Program-made: the position numbers and the translations under genes
Origin: Salimicrobium humidisoli
GTDB lineage: Bacteria > Bacillota > Bacilli > Bacillales > Halobacillaceae
Assembly: GCF_002295105.1 (NCBI RefSeq)
Contig: NZ_NSGH01000003.1
Coordinates: 1 to 64,000 of the forward strand
DNA: 64,000 bases
Direction: 5' to 3'
In this document: positions 33,191 through 42,632 of the stretch, in pieces
Layout: each line of letters starts with the position of its first letter
Position numbering within the stretch: position 1 is the stretch's first letter
The notes under the pieces: model-generated
Told to the model about the DNA's origin: nothing
What the model saw: the letters and a program-made list of their open reading frames with translations, nothing else
Database searches by the model: none

Positions 33191-33229
33191 AAACTCTGCT
33201 CCACTTTGGTTATAAGTGGAGCAGAGTTT
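33191..33229. terminator. Bidirectional terminator after the eight-gene operon
   Basis: A perfect 16-bp stem AAACTCTGCTCCACTT and its complement, with a 7-base loop and T-rich flanks; it also serves the leftward gene at 33236. Confidence 0.9.
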
Positions 33230-33235
33230 GTTTAG

Positions 33236-33472
33236 TCAGGTCTGACTTTCCCGACTCAGTATTGTATATTTCCTGTGGTTGATACAAGTAAGGTGAGAAT
33301 CCACATCTCTGTCGGGTAGTTCCTCCATGATACTGAGGTCGACGACGACAGAATTTGTACATCCGGAAGGGATTACTTTACCCTTCCAGGTTTCATTGCC
33401 CCGTTCAAATGCGACAATATCCCCCGGAACGGCTTTATCTATTTCTTCTATTGGTAAATCCTGTTTCTGCAC
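33236..33472 (-). CDS. YkvS/DUF2187 family protein
   Basis: A 78-residue basic/acidic beta protein matching DUF2187 (YkvS): AVPGDIVAFERGNETWKGKV followed by NSVVVDLSIMEEL. The fold is KOW-like and the function is unknown. The start is GTG at 33472 with AGGGGGA 5 bases upstream. It shares the terminator with the operon that converges on it. Confidence 0.78.
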   Translation of the reverse strand: MQKQDLPIEEIDKAVPGDIVAFERGNETWKGKVIPSGCTNSVVVDLSIMEELPDRDVDSHLTCINHRKYTILSRESQT

Positions 33473-33538
33473 AAATGTCCCCCTGCCTTCCTACATATGA
33501 TTACAGTCAGTATACCACGGATCGTGGAATATTAAACG

Positions 33539-34423
33539 TCAGCGGGTGCCGTAAAAGGCGAGGGCGAGCCTGTTTTCAATGAGAGACCAGGCTTCTTCGG
33601 CTTTCTGTTCCGGACCGAGATGCGTAAAAGCATGATAGCAATCTTCGAACTCATGCAGATTCACCATAACCCCGGCCTGAGATAAGTTGGCGGCGTATCT
33701 TTTTCCTTCAGGGTTGAAAGCATCATATTCAGGAATAAGGATAAGCGCCGGAGGGAGGCCTTCAAGATCACGGGCGTACACGGGTGATGCGAGAGGATTT
33801 CCCATTTCCCCGGGATCCGGAATGTAGGATTCGTTCAGAAAATGAGCAGCCTGCGGAAATTTGGCGCGGTTCTTGTCCGGTTCCGGTTTGTCTGCATGGG
33901 ACGTGACGAAATCGAGCATCGGATAGGCGAGCATCTGCAGCACCGGTTGTTCCTCTTCCTTTTCTTTCAGGTAGAGACATAGAGCTGCCGCGAGGTTACC
34001 GCCCGAACTCTGTCCTCCTACCGCAAATCGATCGGCATCCAGAAATAAGGAAGGGGCGTATCTCTTTAGCCAGTGCCAGATTTCATAAATTTGTTCCAGT
34101 GGTAATGGAAAAGGGTATTCCGGAGCTTTCGGGTAATTGATGTTCACGACGGCACAGTGGGAATGGTTGGCTATATGACGGCAATAGGCGTCATCCATGT
34201 CTTTGTCGCTCATGATGAATGCGCCACCGTGCAGATTTATGTACACAGGAAGCGGGTCGTATTCATGTATGGCCGGATAGTAGATAGAGATCTCCGAGGC
34301 TGTTATTTCAGTATCGATGAGAAAATCTTTGCGGTCACCGACTTCTTCAGAGGGTACCATCGTCTGTTTTCTTTCTTTGTTCGGAAAAAGTCGCATAGTC
34401 GTGGCTACGGCTTTCTTCATCAT
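33539..34423 (-). CDS. Alpha/beta hydrolase, HSL-type esterase
   Basis: A carboxylesterase of about 294 residues of the hormone-sensitive-lipase family. The oxyanion motif LHGGAF lies near residue 65, the nucleophile serine is in GQSSGG (GxSxG), the acid is likely the Asp in LIPEYDAFNPEG and the base is His in CYHAFTH. It is cytosolic, with no signal peptide. Start: the ATG at 34423 is 6 bases from GGCGGG; an ATG at 34429 abuts that site and is less likely. Substrates of such enzymes are short acyl esters. Confidence 0.85.
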   Translation of the reverse strand: MMKKAVATTMRLFPNKERKQTMVPSEEVGDRKDFLIDTEITASEISIYYPAIHEYDPLPVYINLHGGAFIMSDKDMDDAYCRHIANHSHCAVVNINYPKAPEYPFPLPLEQIYEIWHWLKRYAPSLFLDADRFAVGGQSSGGNLAAALCLYLKEKEEEQPVLQMLAYPMLDFVTSHADKPEPDKNRAKFPQAAHFLNESYIPDPGEMGNPLASPVYARDLEGLPPALILIPEYDAFNPEGKRYAANLSQAGVMVNLHEFEDCYHAFTHLGPEQKAEEAWSLIENRLALAFYGTR

Positions 34424-34546
34424 CTTCATCCCGCCTTTTTTGTCTGTATTCTTTTTACCTTACCCTGATTTCTTCAGTCGTAAGCATATATACATCAATT
34501 AAAGGGAAGGAGAAAGGTAAGATTGCATCGGAACAGGAGGGTGTTT

Positions 34547-35590
34547 ATGTTTTGGATGATTGCAGCAATGCTCACGACAGCGGGACTGTTCAGACACCGG
34601 GTCTCTTTTCCTGAACGTCAGAAACAGGGGAAGAAGAATTTCACTGCTATAATACCTGCCCGGGATGAGGAACATAACCTGAAAAGATTATTGCCGACTC
34701 TGCCGGATCAGGGAGAAGTGATAGTAGTTGATGACGGATCGACGGATAATACGTCAATGATTGCCGAACAGTCGGGTGCGAAGGTTATACGCGCTCCTGA
34801 ACTCCCTGAAGGCTGGATGGGCAAATCATGGGCCTGTCATAACGGTGCAAAGGAAGCTTCAGGTGACACGCTGATCTTTCTTGATGCTGATACGTGGCTC
34901 GAGAAGGGAGGGATGGAGAAAATTACGGGATTTGTGGAAGAGAAGCAGGCGTTGCTTACCGTTCACCCCTATCACGTAATGAAGTCCTTCCCCGAGAAAC
35001 TCTCGGCCGTTTTTCATTCCGTAGTCTATGCTTCTACAGGAATTACAAAAATCGGGCGCAGAAAGACAGGAGTGCAGGGCGGGTTCGGTCCCTGCCTTGC
35101 GCTCCCGGCCGCCATGTATCATCAGCTGGGAGGGCATGAGGCAATAAAAGGGGAGGTCACCGAGCATCTTGCTTTTTCACGGAGAGCCGGAACACTGGGA
35201 GCTCCGGTTCACGCTTATAGTGGAAAAGGGGTTCTGTCAATGCGTATGTATCAGGCAGATATGAAAGAAGTGGCAGCCGGATGGTCCAAAAGCTTCGCTT
35301 CAGGGGCAGCTTCCGCTTCTTTACGGATGACATTGTGGAACGCTGTGTGGATTTCTTCTGTCGTTTCTTTCCTTACAAGAATGAAAAAAACAGGACCTGC
35401 TTCTGTAATCGGCTATTCTTTTGTGACAGGATGGATGTACCGTTTCTGGAGGGATATTGGGAACTTCCGTTTTCGGGATGCTCTGATTTTTCCGATTCAC
35501 TTCCTGTTTTTCATCAGTCTGTTTACCTGCTCGGTCATACGCACGTTTTTCCTTCGCAGCTCCACCTGGAAAGGAAGAGTAATAAGTTGA
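34547..35590 (+). CDS. Glycosyltransferase family 2, CrtQ-like
   Basis: A 347-residue membrane-bound GT2 enzyme. An N-terminal span is followed by the GT-A core: AIIPARDEEHNLKRLLPTL, VVDDGSTDNT and FLDADT (the metal-binding DxD). Two or three spans lie at the C-terminus. The PEGWMGKSWACHNGA stretch is typical of the carotenoid glycosyltransferase CrtQ group. The start ATG at 34547 has AGGAGG 6 bases upstream; a TTG at 34523 is the alternative. No carotenoid genes adjoin it, so the acceptor is uncertain. Confidence 0.82.
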   Translation: MFWMIAAMLTTAGLFRHRVSFPERQKQGKKNFTAIIPARDEEHNLKRLLPTLPDQGEVIVVDDGSTDNTSMIAEQSGAKVIRAPELPEGWMGKSWACHNGAKEASGDTLIFLDADTWLEKGGMEKITGFVEEKQALLTVHPYHVMKSFPEKLSAVFHSVVYASTGITKIGRRKTGVQGGFGPCLALPAAMYHQLGGHEAIKGEVTEHLAFSRRAGTLGAPVHAYSGKGVLSMRMYQADMKEVAAGWSKSFASGAASASLRMTLWNAVWISSVVSFLTRMKKTGPASVIGYSFVTGWMYRFWRDIGNFRFRDALIFPIHFLFFISLFTCSVIRTFFLRSSTWKGRVIS

Positions 35591-35664
35591 GCCGGAAACA
35601 GGCGTTGAAACTTTTTAAGTTACTCTTCGTATGTATTTCTTAAAGTGGGAAAGGCGGAGTTCAT

Positions 35665-35841
35665 ATGACAAACACAGAAGGACTTGTTGAGAAGATGAGA
35701 AAGTTCATTCGTGCCTCCGGCCGTTTCTTTGCCGAGCTCGTATTGTCGATTCCGGAGCTGATTCTCGTCTTTATCCGGGGGATGGTATTGACAGGGAAAT
35801 GGCTGATTCAAGGTGTCCGGTACTTATTGGAAGGTTTATAA
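35665..35841 (+). CDS. Small amphipathic/membrane peptide
   Basis: A 58-residue open frame with ATG at 35665 behind GGCGGAG. Its sequence has a charged N-terminus and a hydrophobic stretch (about residues 20-40, FFAELVLSIPELILVFIRGMV), then a second short amphipathic part (GKWLIQGVRYLLEG). I do not recognise it. It lies in a same-strand gap between the glycosyltransferase and the next small membrane protein. Being a real gene is likely but not certain. Confidence 0.5.
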   Translation: MTNTEGLVEKMRKFIRASGRFFAELVLSIPELILVFIRGMVLTGKWLIQGVRYLLEGL

Positions 35842-35884
35842 AGCTGATAACTCCCGCAACGGTAGATGAAGGAGGGAAAGAGTT

Positions 35885-36067
35885 ATGGAAGGAAAGAAGT
35901 TTTATATGTGGATCGGAGTGATTGCCTACATATCCTGGCCACTCTATTTTCTGTTGGATCAGTCAGGGCACTATAATCGTACAGATGTAGTTGAAGCTAT
36001 GGGTCTTATAACGGCCATGCTCCTGGTTTATGCAGGGATAGTATTCGTATACTTCAAGAAAACGTAG
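35885..36067 (+). CDS. Small two-span membrane protein
   Basis: A 60-residue protein with two hydrophobic helices (about 7-24, MWIGVIAYISWPLYFLL, and 38-57, MGLITAMLLVYAGIVFVYF) and a KKT end. AAGGAGGG lies 8 bases before the ATG and a very strong terminator follows, so it is well supported as a gene. No family is recognised. Confidence 0.72.
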   Translation: MEGKKFYMWIGVIAYISWPLYFLLDQSGHYNRTDVVEAMGLITAMLLVYAGIVFVYFKKT

Positions 36068-36076
36068 CTTTATTTA

Positions 36077-36120
36077 ACAGGCAGCGGGATGGAAACGACC
36101 ATCCCGCTGCCTGTTTTTTT
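36077..36120 (+). terminator. Terminator before the PBP gene
   Basis: A perfect 15-bp stem ACAGGCAGCGGGATG and its complement, 8-base loop, then a T run. Confidence 0.95.
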
Positions 36121-36312
36121 GTTTGAACAGTGACCGGGACAGAAGAAATAAAGGGAATCGGGAAGAAAAATATCGGCTTCCGTGATAAAATGAAGGACAG
36201 ATAGATATGTTGTGGATACAACAGGTAACAGAAGCAGGGAAGTGCTTCTGCCGGACCTTCTGTACTATACAGATACGGAAAAAGTCTCCCATGGAAAGAA
36301 GGAAATATATAC

Positions 36313-38433
36313 GTGAGTAAAAAAGAGAAAAAGCATTTATCATTCCGTCTGAACATCATATTTCTAGTTGTTTTTACACTGTTCGCCGTTCTTATCCTGC
36401 AGCTCGGTGTGATACAGATTCTCAGCGGAGAATCGGCACAGGATCAGATCGACCGAACGGAAAACGTAACCACCAATACCCCGGTGCCACGCGGGGAGAT
36501 GTACGACAGAAACGGGGAAATTGTAGTCGAGAACGATTCCAAATATTCGATTACATATACTCCTCCAAAAGGGGTTCAGGGAAAGGACAAACTGAAACTG
36601 GCGAAAAAATTAAGCGAGTATATCGAACTTGATACTAAAGGGATACGCCTCAGAGACAAGAAAGAATATTTTTTCCTGAAAAACCCGGACGTGGTTAAAG
36701 AGCGGATAGAGGATAAGGATATGGAGGGTCTCGACTCGGGTGAGGTCTACCAGGCTCAGCTGGCAGCCATCACGGAAGAGGATGTGGAGAGTTATAAAGG
36801 GGAAACCCTGCAGGTGATCGCCATCAATAAAGAACTGAATAAAGCGTACGCTCTCGCACCACATGTCGTGAAAGATGAAAATATATCAGAAAAAGAATAT
36901 TCCCGGGTGGCAGAGCATCTCCCGTCTCTCCCGGGTATCAACGTGGCTTCGGACTGGGAACGCCGTTACCCGAACGGAGAAGTGTTCAAAAGCTATCTTG
37001 GAAACATTTCCACCCGTGAACAGGGCGTCCCTCGTGAAAAACTGGAAAAATTCCTCGCTCTCGGGTACAGCCGTAATGACCGCGTAGGTACAAGAGGACT
37101 TGAACAGCAGTATGAAGAAGTACTGCGGGGAGTGAAAGAAAAAGTAAGACATACGACGGACCGGAATAATAATGTCGTAGATACCGAAGTGATCCGCGAA
37201 GGAAAGAGCGGAAAAGATCTTGTGCTTTCTATCGATATGGAATACCAGAAGCGTGTAAATGAAATCGTAAAAGAAGAGCTTGCGAAAGCTGTACCAGGTA
37301 ATTCTTATCTGGAAAATGCCGTAGCTGTAGTATCGAAACCGGACACAGGGGAGATTTTAGCGGTTTCGGGGCAGTCCGTTAATAAAAGCCCTTCCGGAGA
37401 CGAAGAGAAATTCACGGATTCTTCCCATCAGGGCGTCTATAATGCTTATCTTCCCGGTTCAGTAGTGAAGGGAGCCACAGTGCTCACAGGTCTCGAAGAA
37501 GGCGTCATCGACCCGGGTACGACGATCCGGGACCGGCCGCTCGAATTCCCTGATTCCGAAGATATGGGTTCGTATTCCAGACTCGGTAACGTGAATGATC
37601 TTCAGGCTCTGCAGCGTTCATCCAACGTTTATATGTATAACATCGCTATGCGTCTTGGAGACTACTACTATAAGCCGAACCAGCCGCTAAGGATGGATGA
37701 GGAGAAAGCGAACCGGCTGATCCGATACAACTTCCACCAGTTTGGACTCGGTGTGCCCACCGGCATAGATTTTCCTTATGAAGCGACGGGGCTTGAAGGC
37801 AGCGATCCTACAGGCTCGGATGTAATGCGTTCAGCGATCGGACAGTACAGCAGTTATACTGCGATGCAGTTGAATCAGTATGTCTCCACAATTGCTAATG
37901 GAGGATACCGCATGCAGCCGCGTTTCGTCACTTCCATCCACGAACCGACAAGTTCCGGTAAAGAACTCGGGGATATCTACAAAGATTTCTCCCCGAATGT
38001 CAAAAACAGTCTCCACATGGATGCCGACTACATTGAAAGGGTCCAGAAAGGGTTCAAAATGGTTACGCAGACTCCCGGAGGTACCGCTTCGAGCGTTTTT
38101 AACAGCGCCCGTTACAGACAGTACGACATCTCCGGTAAGACGGGTACCGCGGAGACAGACAAATACCTGGAAAATTCCTCCGGGGACGGCACCCGCCGGG
38201 TAGAGCTTACGAACAAAGCATTCGTAGGATACGCTCCCTCCGAGAATCCGGAGATCGCTTTTTCGGTCATCGTACCTAACCTTGATTCCGGGGCAGATGT
38301 ATCCCCGAACTATCACATCGGTGCCCGCGTGGCCGAAGCGTATTTTCAGCTCAAGGAGGAACGGGCCGAGAAGAAAGAAAAGCAGGAGAAAGAAAAGAAA
38401 GATGAGACCAATGATAATAACGGGAACGAATAA
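36313..38433 (+). CDS. Class B penicillin-binding protein (PbpA/PbpH type transpeptidase)
   Basis: A 706-residue membrane-anchored DD-transpeptidase for peptidoglycan cross-linking. It has a cytosolic basic start, one TM helix (about 14-36), a PBP dimerisation domain (RGEMYDRNGEIVVEN near 57; about 55-255) and a transpeptidase domain (about 295-680). The catalytic motifs are Ser383-x-x-Lys386 (PGSVVKG), Ser436-Ser-Asn438 and Lys609-Thr-Gly (SGKTGTAE). It ends in a Lys/Glu-rich tail. Length and N-terminus match B. subtilis PbpA/PbpH, which shape the lateral wall. The start is GTG behind AGAAGGAAA. Elongation rather than division is inferred from family. Confidence 0.9.
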   Translation: MSKKEKKHLSFRLNIIFLVVFTLFAVLILQLGVIQILSGESAQDQIDRTENVTTNTPVPRGEMYDRNGEIVVENDSKYSITYTPPKGVQGKDKLKLAKKLSEYIELDTKGIRLRDKKEYFFLKNPDVVKERIEDKDMEGLDSGEVYQAQLAAITEEDVESYKGETLQVIAINKELNKAYALAPHVVKDENISEKEYSRVAEHLPSLPGINVASDWERRYPNGEVFKSYLGNISTREQGVPREKLEKFLALGYSRNDRVGTRGLEQQYEEVLRGVKEKVRHTTDRNNNVVDTEVIREGKSGKDLVLSIDMEYQKRVNEIVKEELAKAVPGNSYLENAVAVVSKPDTGEILAVSGQSVNKSPSGDEEKFTDSSHQGVYNAYLPGSVVKGATVLTGLEEGVIDPGTTIRDRPLEFPDSEDMGSYSRLGNVNDLQALQRSSNVYMYNIAMRLGDYYYKPNQPLRMDEEKANRLIRYNFHQFGLGVPTGIDFPYEATGLEGSDPTGSDVMRSAIGQYSSYTAMQLNQYVSTIANGGYRMQPRFVTSIHEPTSSGKELGDIYKDFSPNVKNSLHMDADYIERVQKGFKMVTQTPGGTASSVFNSARYRQYDISGKTGTAETDKYLENSSGDGTRRVELTNKAFVGYAPSENPEIAFSVIVPNLDSGADVSPNYHIGARVAEAYFQLKEERAEKKEKQEKEKKDETNDNNGNE

Positions 38434-38456
38434 AAGCAGAATATAGCACACGAAAG

Positions 38457-38482
38457 AACCGGACCTACCAGTCCGGTTTTTT
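38457..38482 (+). terminator. Terminator of the PBP gene
   Basis: Stem AACCGGAC / GTCCGGTT with a 6-base loop and TTTTTT. Confidence 0.88.
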
Positions 38483-38690
38483 GTATTTTTAGCTGGAAGC
38501 AGGAAGAATTGTGTGCCGTTCTGACCGGTATCCTTTTTTCGTTCCTTTAGGGAAGCCGGATCAGATTGAAGGTAAGGTGAAATCTCTTATCCTGACCTTC
38601 ACGACAGGAAAGTTGCGATGAAGGTCACGTTTACGGGGAAAATGTGCCCTTCGTTAGCAAAAATAGCTTGTGAAGGGAAGGAAAGAGTCG
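38483..38690. other. Intergenic region with inverted repeats
   Basis: About 210 bases between convergent units with no gene that I can support. It holds TGACCTTC (38593-38600) with GAAGGTCA (38620-38627), and CCCTTC (38647-38652) with GAAGGG (38672-38677). These could be structured RNA or gene remnants. Confidence 0.35.
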
Positions 38691-38691
38691 A

Positions 38692-38726
38692 AAGAACTCC
38701 CCGCTCAAACTAAACGGGGAGTTCTT
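38692..38726 (-). terminator. Terminator of the csbB-gtcA-yfhO unit
   Basis: A perfect 12-bp stem AAGAACTCCCCG / CGGGGAGTTCTT with an 11-base loop, overlapping the stop of yfhO. Confidence 0.8.
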
Positions 38727-41307
38727 ATATCTTTCTCCTTCTTATGAATAACCAGCCTATGCTTGCTGCTGCAGAAATGAGGGAAAGGATAATCAGCAGA
38801 TCGAAGTAAGGGGGACGATAAGTGAATTCAACTATCTCATCTCCCGGTTTGAGAGCAGTCCCGGTCATGGCGTAATTGGCCTGGACGGTTTCTCTTTTCT
38901 CTCCATCCACTTTTACGGACCACCCTTCCTCGTAAGGGACGGGGATGGAAAGATAGCCTTTTTCGTCCACGTCCAGGGAGTCTATAGTGATATGGTTATC
39001 GTCTATTTCGACATTCCCCGGCTTCTCTTTTGCTGCGGCTTCTTCCAGTTTCTGATAATCTTCAGCGTATACTTCTAGGTCTTTGAGAGTATATTCTCCC
39101 TTGCGCATGCGAATCGATATTTCTTTTTCTTTTGGCACACGGATGGTGATATCGTTCACGTCCGTTTTGTAGATGGAATCCTCCGATTTGCGAGACGTCC
39201 GGAAGTCGTTCACATAAAGGGCGAACCACGGCGCTTCTTCATCGTTGTTAAGAAGATAAAAAGAAACGTAAATATCTTCTGCATCGGAATTCATGACGGA
39301 ATCCGGTAGAGTTAAATCGATACCGCCTTCTTTTTCCTGAACGTGAAGTGTGTCATTGTTGTAAGTGGCTCCTGAAGTGGTGATTTCCGTACTGTCGATA
39401 TAATTGTTCCGGACAGGAGGGGAGGCGGCAGTGCTGTTTGCTCCCTCTATTACCATGCCATCGATCATTGCTGCTTCACGCGCAAGAGGGTGACTTTCCT
39501 CGAGATCTTCTTCACTGTAAATAGTTCCGGAAGTCTGTACGAATGGAAGGCTGTTCGTGTTTTTGTAAATAATGTAATTGTCGCTCTCGGAAGCAGGCTT
39601 GAAACCATAAGGAACGTTTTTCACACTATCTTTTTCGTACATAAAGTAGTCCCCCTGCCACAGGCTGTGCAGGTTCGCCCGGTCCCCGAAACCGGCATAG
39701 CGGCTCACGCTTTCTTTTTTCATATCAATTTCCAAATCATGATAATAGTAATTCAATAAATTTCCGTTCAAAATGCTTGAATATGCACTCGTCCCGTAAA
39801 AATCCTGGATAAGCGGTGTGTTGTACCTGCCGTCTGCCATCCAGCTTATTCGGGAGAATCCGGCGTCTTTCATCGTCCGTTCAATCAATTCCCGCTGTTC
39901 TTTCCCTCTGTAGTCTTCGCTCGTAATATAGTCTTTTGAACTCTTGTACACTTCTCCTCCAGTGTATAGTTTGTCCCATTGATACATATTCATGGAAAGC
40001 AGCTGAAATGTAATCGTCCCGATGATGAGAAAAAAGAATCCTTTTTTTCCATATCGGGTCGTTGCGAAAGCCGCAAGCACAGTAAACCCTGCCCACGTCA
40101 GGAAAAGAAGTGCCCATTCATCCGGCCAGGCAAGCCCGTGATCCGTTACGAGAAAGAGCACGTATAATACAGCTGTAAACGCCCCTCCTGTAAGAAGTTC
40201 CTTTCCTTTGATGCGCCGCAGTTCGGGAAGACCGCTGGCTATCGCCCCGCCGATTGCAAATGCGGCCAGATATTCATAGCGGTGCTGCGGAGCAGAAAGA
40301 CCGTTGAAGAAGCTGGCTGCATACGGAATGTAGTGAAGGACGATTATAATGAGACCCAATACCGCAAAGAACCGGAAATTTTTATTTTTATAAAGGGGCC
40401 TTAATACGAGCATTAGAACAAATAACGCAGGCACCATTAAATACAGGCTGTCATACAGAATATTCGTAGTGCTCTCAATCAGCGGTATTTCATCGGTATA
40501 GGGAGGACGCACGTTTTGAAGAAAACTCCTCACTGCCGGAACGAAACCTGCAGAGCCTATGCCGAATCCGAGCAACACAGCCATTATGTAGACTTTGATC
40601 TGGCTGAATTTCGGCAACTCTTTTTTACGAAGAGGAAGCAGCCACCTGAGAAGAATGTAGATGACTATAAAGAACCCGTTGATATAAGCGAAATAGAAAT
40701 TGTCGAAAAAGGATACAGCTGTCGCAGTGATCAGCCAGCCGGGCCGGTTTTCCCTGATGACTTTCTCCGCCCCCAGTATAAGCAGAGGGAGCCAGAGGAA
40801 AGCATCGCCGAAAAATTCCCAGTATGTGACGTGCTGAAAATACTTCGCGGCAGTGGCAAAAAAAACAGCTCCCACGAAAGAAGGAACCAGTTTGCCCGTG
40901 AAGTAACGAAATACAAAAGTGGTGGTTATTATCACGAAACTCATTCTGATTACACTTAAAAAGACGGCACTCTGAGCCCAGAACAAAACGTCCGGTTCAC
41001 TGATGACGGAAAATGTTTCCAACAGGAATACAACAGACACCGTCAAATAGAAGAAAAGATTTACGCTGAAATAATAAGCGAGCTGGCTGTATACATCTCC
41101 TCCCAGACCGAATTGATAGGAGTAGAAAAAATCCCCGCCGGTGAACTGTTCGTAAAGCATCTGTTTAAAAGGGACCATCTGTGACAGGCCGTCATTCGGC
41201 CCTACCATGTAGTGGCCTTCGCTCCACTGATATAAAAAGAAGCCGTGAGCCAGTGCCGAAATGACAAGACTGAAGGTTACTAACGTGATCAGCTGTTTTT
41301 TTGTCAT
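38725..41307 (-). CDS. yfhO: YfhO family membrane glycosyltransferase
   Basis: An 860-residue polytopic membrane protein, matching B. subtilis YfhO in length. About a dozen spans fill residues 1-440, with a long polar loop after TM1 (YMVGPNDGLSQMVPF), typical of GT-C folds. A large extracellular domain covers about 450-840, and a last TM (LLIILSLISAAASIGWLF) is followed by RRRK. In B. subtilis, YfhO transfers GlcNAc from undecaprenyl phosphate onto lipoteichoic acid (established). GtcA and CsbB homologues lie immediately upstream on the same strand, completing the pathway. Confidence 0.88.
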   Translation of the reverse strand: MTKKQLITLVTFSLVISALAHGFFLYQWSEGHYMVGPNDGLSQMVPFKQMLYEQFTGGDFFYSYQFGLGGDVYSQLAYYFSVNLFFYLTVSVVFLLETFSVISEPDVLFWAQSAVFLSVIRMSFVIITTTFVFRYFTGKLVPSFVGAVFFATAAKYFQHVTYWEFFGDAFLWLPLLILGAEKVIRENRPGWLITATAVSFFDNFYFAYINGFFIVIYILLRWLLPLRKKELPKFSQIKVYIMAVLLGFGIGSAGFVPAVRSFLQNVRPPYTDEIPLIESTTNILYDSLYLMVPALFVLMLVLRPLYKNKNFRFFAVLGLIIIVLHYIPYAASFFNGLSAPQHRYEYLAAFAIGGAIASGLPELRRIKGKELLTGGAFTAVLYVLFLVTDHGLAWPDEWALLFLTWAGFTVLAAFATTRYGKKGFFFLIIGTITFQLLSMNMYQWDKLYTGGEVYKSSKDYITSEDYRGKEQRELIERTMKDAGFSRISWMADGRYNTPLIQDFYGTSAYSSILNGNLLNYYYHDLEIDMKKESVSRYAGFGDRANLHSLWQGDYFMYEKDSVKNVPYGFKPASESDNYIIYKNTNSLPFVQTSGTIYSEEDLEESHPLAREAAMIDGMVIEGANSTAASPPVRNNYIDSTEITTSGATYNNDTLHVQEKEGGIDLTLPDSVMNSDAEDIYVSFYLLNNDEEAPWFALYVNDFRTSRKSEDSIYKTDVNDITIRVPKEKEISIRMRKGEYTLKDLEVYAEDYQKLEEAAAKEKPGNVEIDDNHITIDSLDVDEKGYLSIPVPYEEGWSVKVDGEKRETVQANYAMTGTALKPGDEIVEFTYRPPYFDLLIILSLISAAASIGWLFIRRRKI

Positions 41308-41320
41308 GCTTACCTTTGAC

Positions 41321-41695
41321 CTACCTTTTTAAAATTTTCCCGGTTACTACGAATGTGATCGGCACTGTAAAGAACACAGCAACCAGAGGTGCGATGTTGC
41401 CATTCCAACCGAACAGGTCGACAAACACGAAAACAAGAAGTGACGAAACCGACATGTTAACGAACTGAGTGAAAGGGAACAGTAAAAACTTTGAAATGGT
41501 CGGCTTTACTCCGTATGTAAAATACACATTCAGGAAGAAAGAAATTACCATACTGATGAAAAAAGCGAGTATGTGGGAGATTAAATAATAAAGCTCCAGT
41601 ACGTTATAGAATAGCAGATAAAATATATAATAGTTTGCTGTGTTCAGACCGCCCACGAGAACGAAGCGGGTGAATTCATTATTCCATTTCTTCAT
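41321..41695 (-). CDS. gtcA: GtrA/GtcA family flippase
   Basis: A 124-residue GtrA family protein with four spans (LVGGLNTANYYIFYLLFY, then three more) and a basic end. Such proteins are thought to flip undecaprenyl-phosphate sugars across the membrane. It overlaps the upstream CsbB gene by 17 bases, with AAGGGAG before its ATG, and precedes yfhO by 13 bases. The arrangement fits sugar-lipid synthesis (CsbB), flipping (this protein) and transfer (YfhO). Confidence 0.88.
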   Translation of the reverse strand: MKKWNNEFTRFVLVGGLNTANYYIFYLLFYNVLELYYLISHILAFFISMVISFFLNVYFTYGVKPTISKFLLFPFTQFVNMSVSSLLVFVFVDLFGWNGNIAPLVAVFFTVPITFVVTGKILKR

Positions 41696-42632
41696 AGGTC
41701 TCCCTTTCTGTGTTACTTTCCTTGATCAGGTAATGGGGACGTCTCTTCGTTTCCATATAAATTCTTCCGACATATTCCCCTATTACCCCAAGACTTATTA
41801 ATTGTACCCCTCCGAGAAACAGGATGGAGGAGATAGTGGTGAAGTATCCGGGGACTTCCACCCCCCGTGAGAGGATGAGGCCGAACATGATCAGAATATA
41901 AACAAGGCTCAGGCCCATGATGAAAAACCCTGCGTAAAACACGAGACGGAGAGGCCGCTGGTTAAAGGACAGCACTCCCTCTATACCGTATTCAAACAGG
42001 TCAACGAGGGACCAGGTGGAATTCCCTTCATCACGCTGTACGTTATCGAATTTAACTACCTTTTTATCAAAACCGATCCAGGAAAACAACCCCTTGGAAA
42101 AGCGATTCCCTTCACTTAGAGCGAGAATGGCATCGACTGCCTGTCTGCCGAGAAGACGAAAATCTCCTTCACCGTCAACCAGGTCCACCTGGGCCAGTTT
42201 ATTGACTAGTTTATAGTAAAGGGAACTGAGGGAGGAACGTACTTTGGATTCCTTTACTCTGTTCCGCCTGGCGACGACCTGCTGAAAGCCTTCCTCAAAT
42301 CCTTCCATAAGTTCGGGAATAAGGGAAGGGGGGTGCTGAAGGTCGGCGTCCATAATAATGACCGATCCCCCTTTGGCATGCTGAAGACCGGCAATAAGAG
42401 CAGGCTCTTTACCGAAGTTCCGGCTGAAAGAAAGATATTTCACCTCCGGACACTCCGATGCGAGCGTACGCACTCTCGCAAGTGTATCATCTTTACTGCC
42501 GTCATCGACGAATATTATCTCAAAATCATACCGAAGAGAACTAAATTCTTTTTTTAGTTCTTTGTGAATCCTGTTTATATTATTTCCTTCGTTAAAAGCA
42601 GGAATGATAATTGAAACCGTTAATTCTTCCAT
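41679..42632 (-). CDS. csbB: GT2 polyprenyl-phosphate glycosyltransferase, CsbB-like
   Basis: A 317-residue enzyme that makes a polyprenyl-phosphate-linked sugar at the cytosolic face. The GT-A core has SIIIPAFNEGNNINRIH, FVDDGSKDDT and MDADLQHPP. Two C-terminal membrane spans (about 230-290) follow, as in CsbB, YkcC and GtrB. In B. subtilis, CsbB is a SigB-controlled enzyme making C55-P-GlcNAc. The GGAGGG site before its ATG lies inside the extra tail of the upstream aldo/keto reductase frame. It is the first enzyme of the lipoteichoic acid glycosylation set here. Confidence 0.87.
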   Translation of the reverse strand: MEELTVSIIIPAFNEGNNINRIHKELKKEFSSLRYDFEIIFVDDGSKDDTLARVRTLASECPEVKYLSFSRNFGKEPALIAGLQHAKGGSVIIMDADLQHPPSLIPELMEGFEEGFQQVVARRNRVKESKVRSSLSSLYYKLVNKLAQVDLVDGEGDFRLLGRQAVDAILALSEGNRFSKGLFSWIGFDKKVVKFDNVQRDEGNSTWSLVDLFEYGIEGVLSFNQRPLRLVFYAGFFIMGLSLVYILIMFGLILSRGVEVPGYFTTISSILFLGGVQLISLGVIGEYVGRIYMETKRRPHYLIKESNTERETYEEME

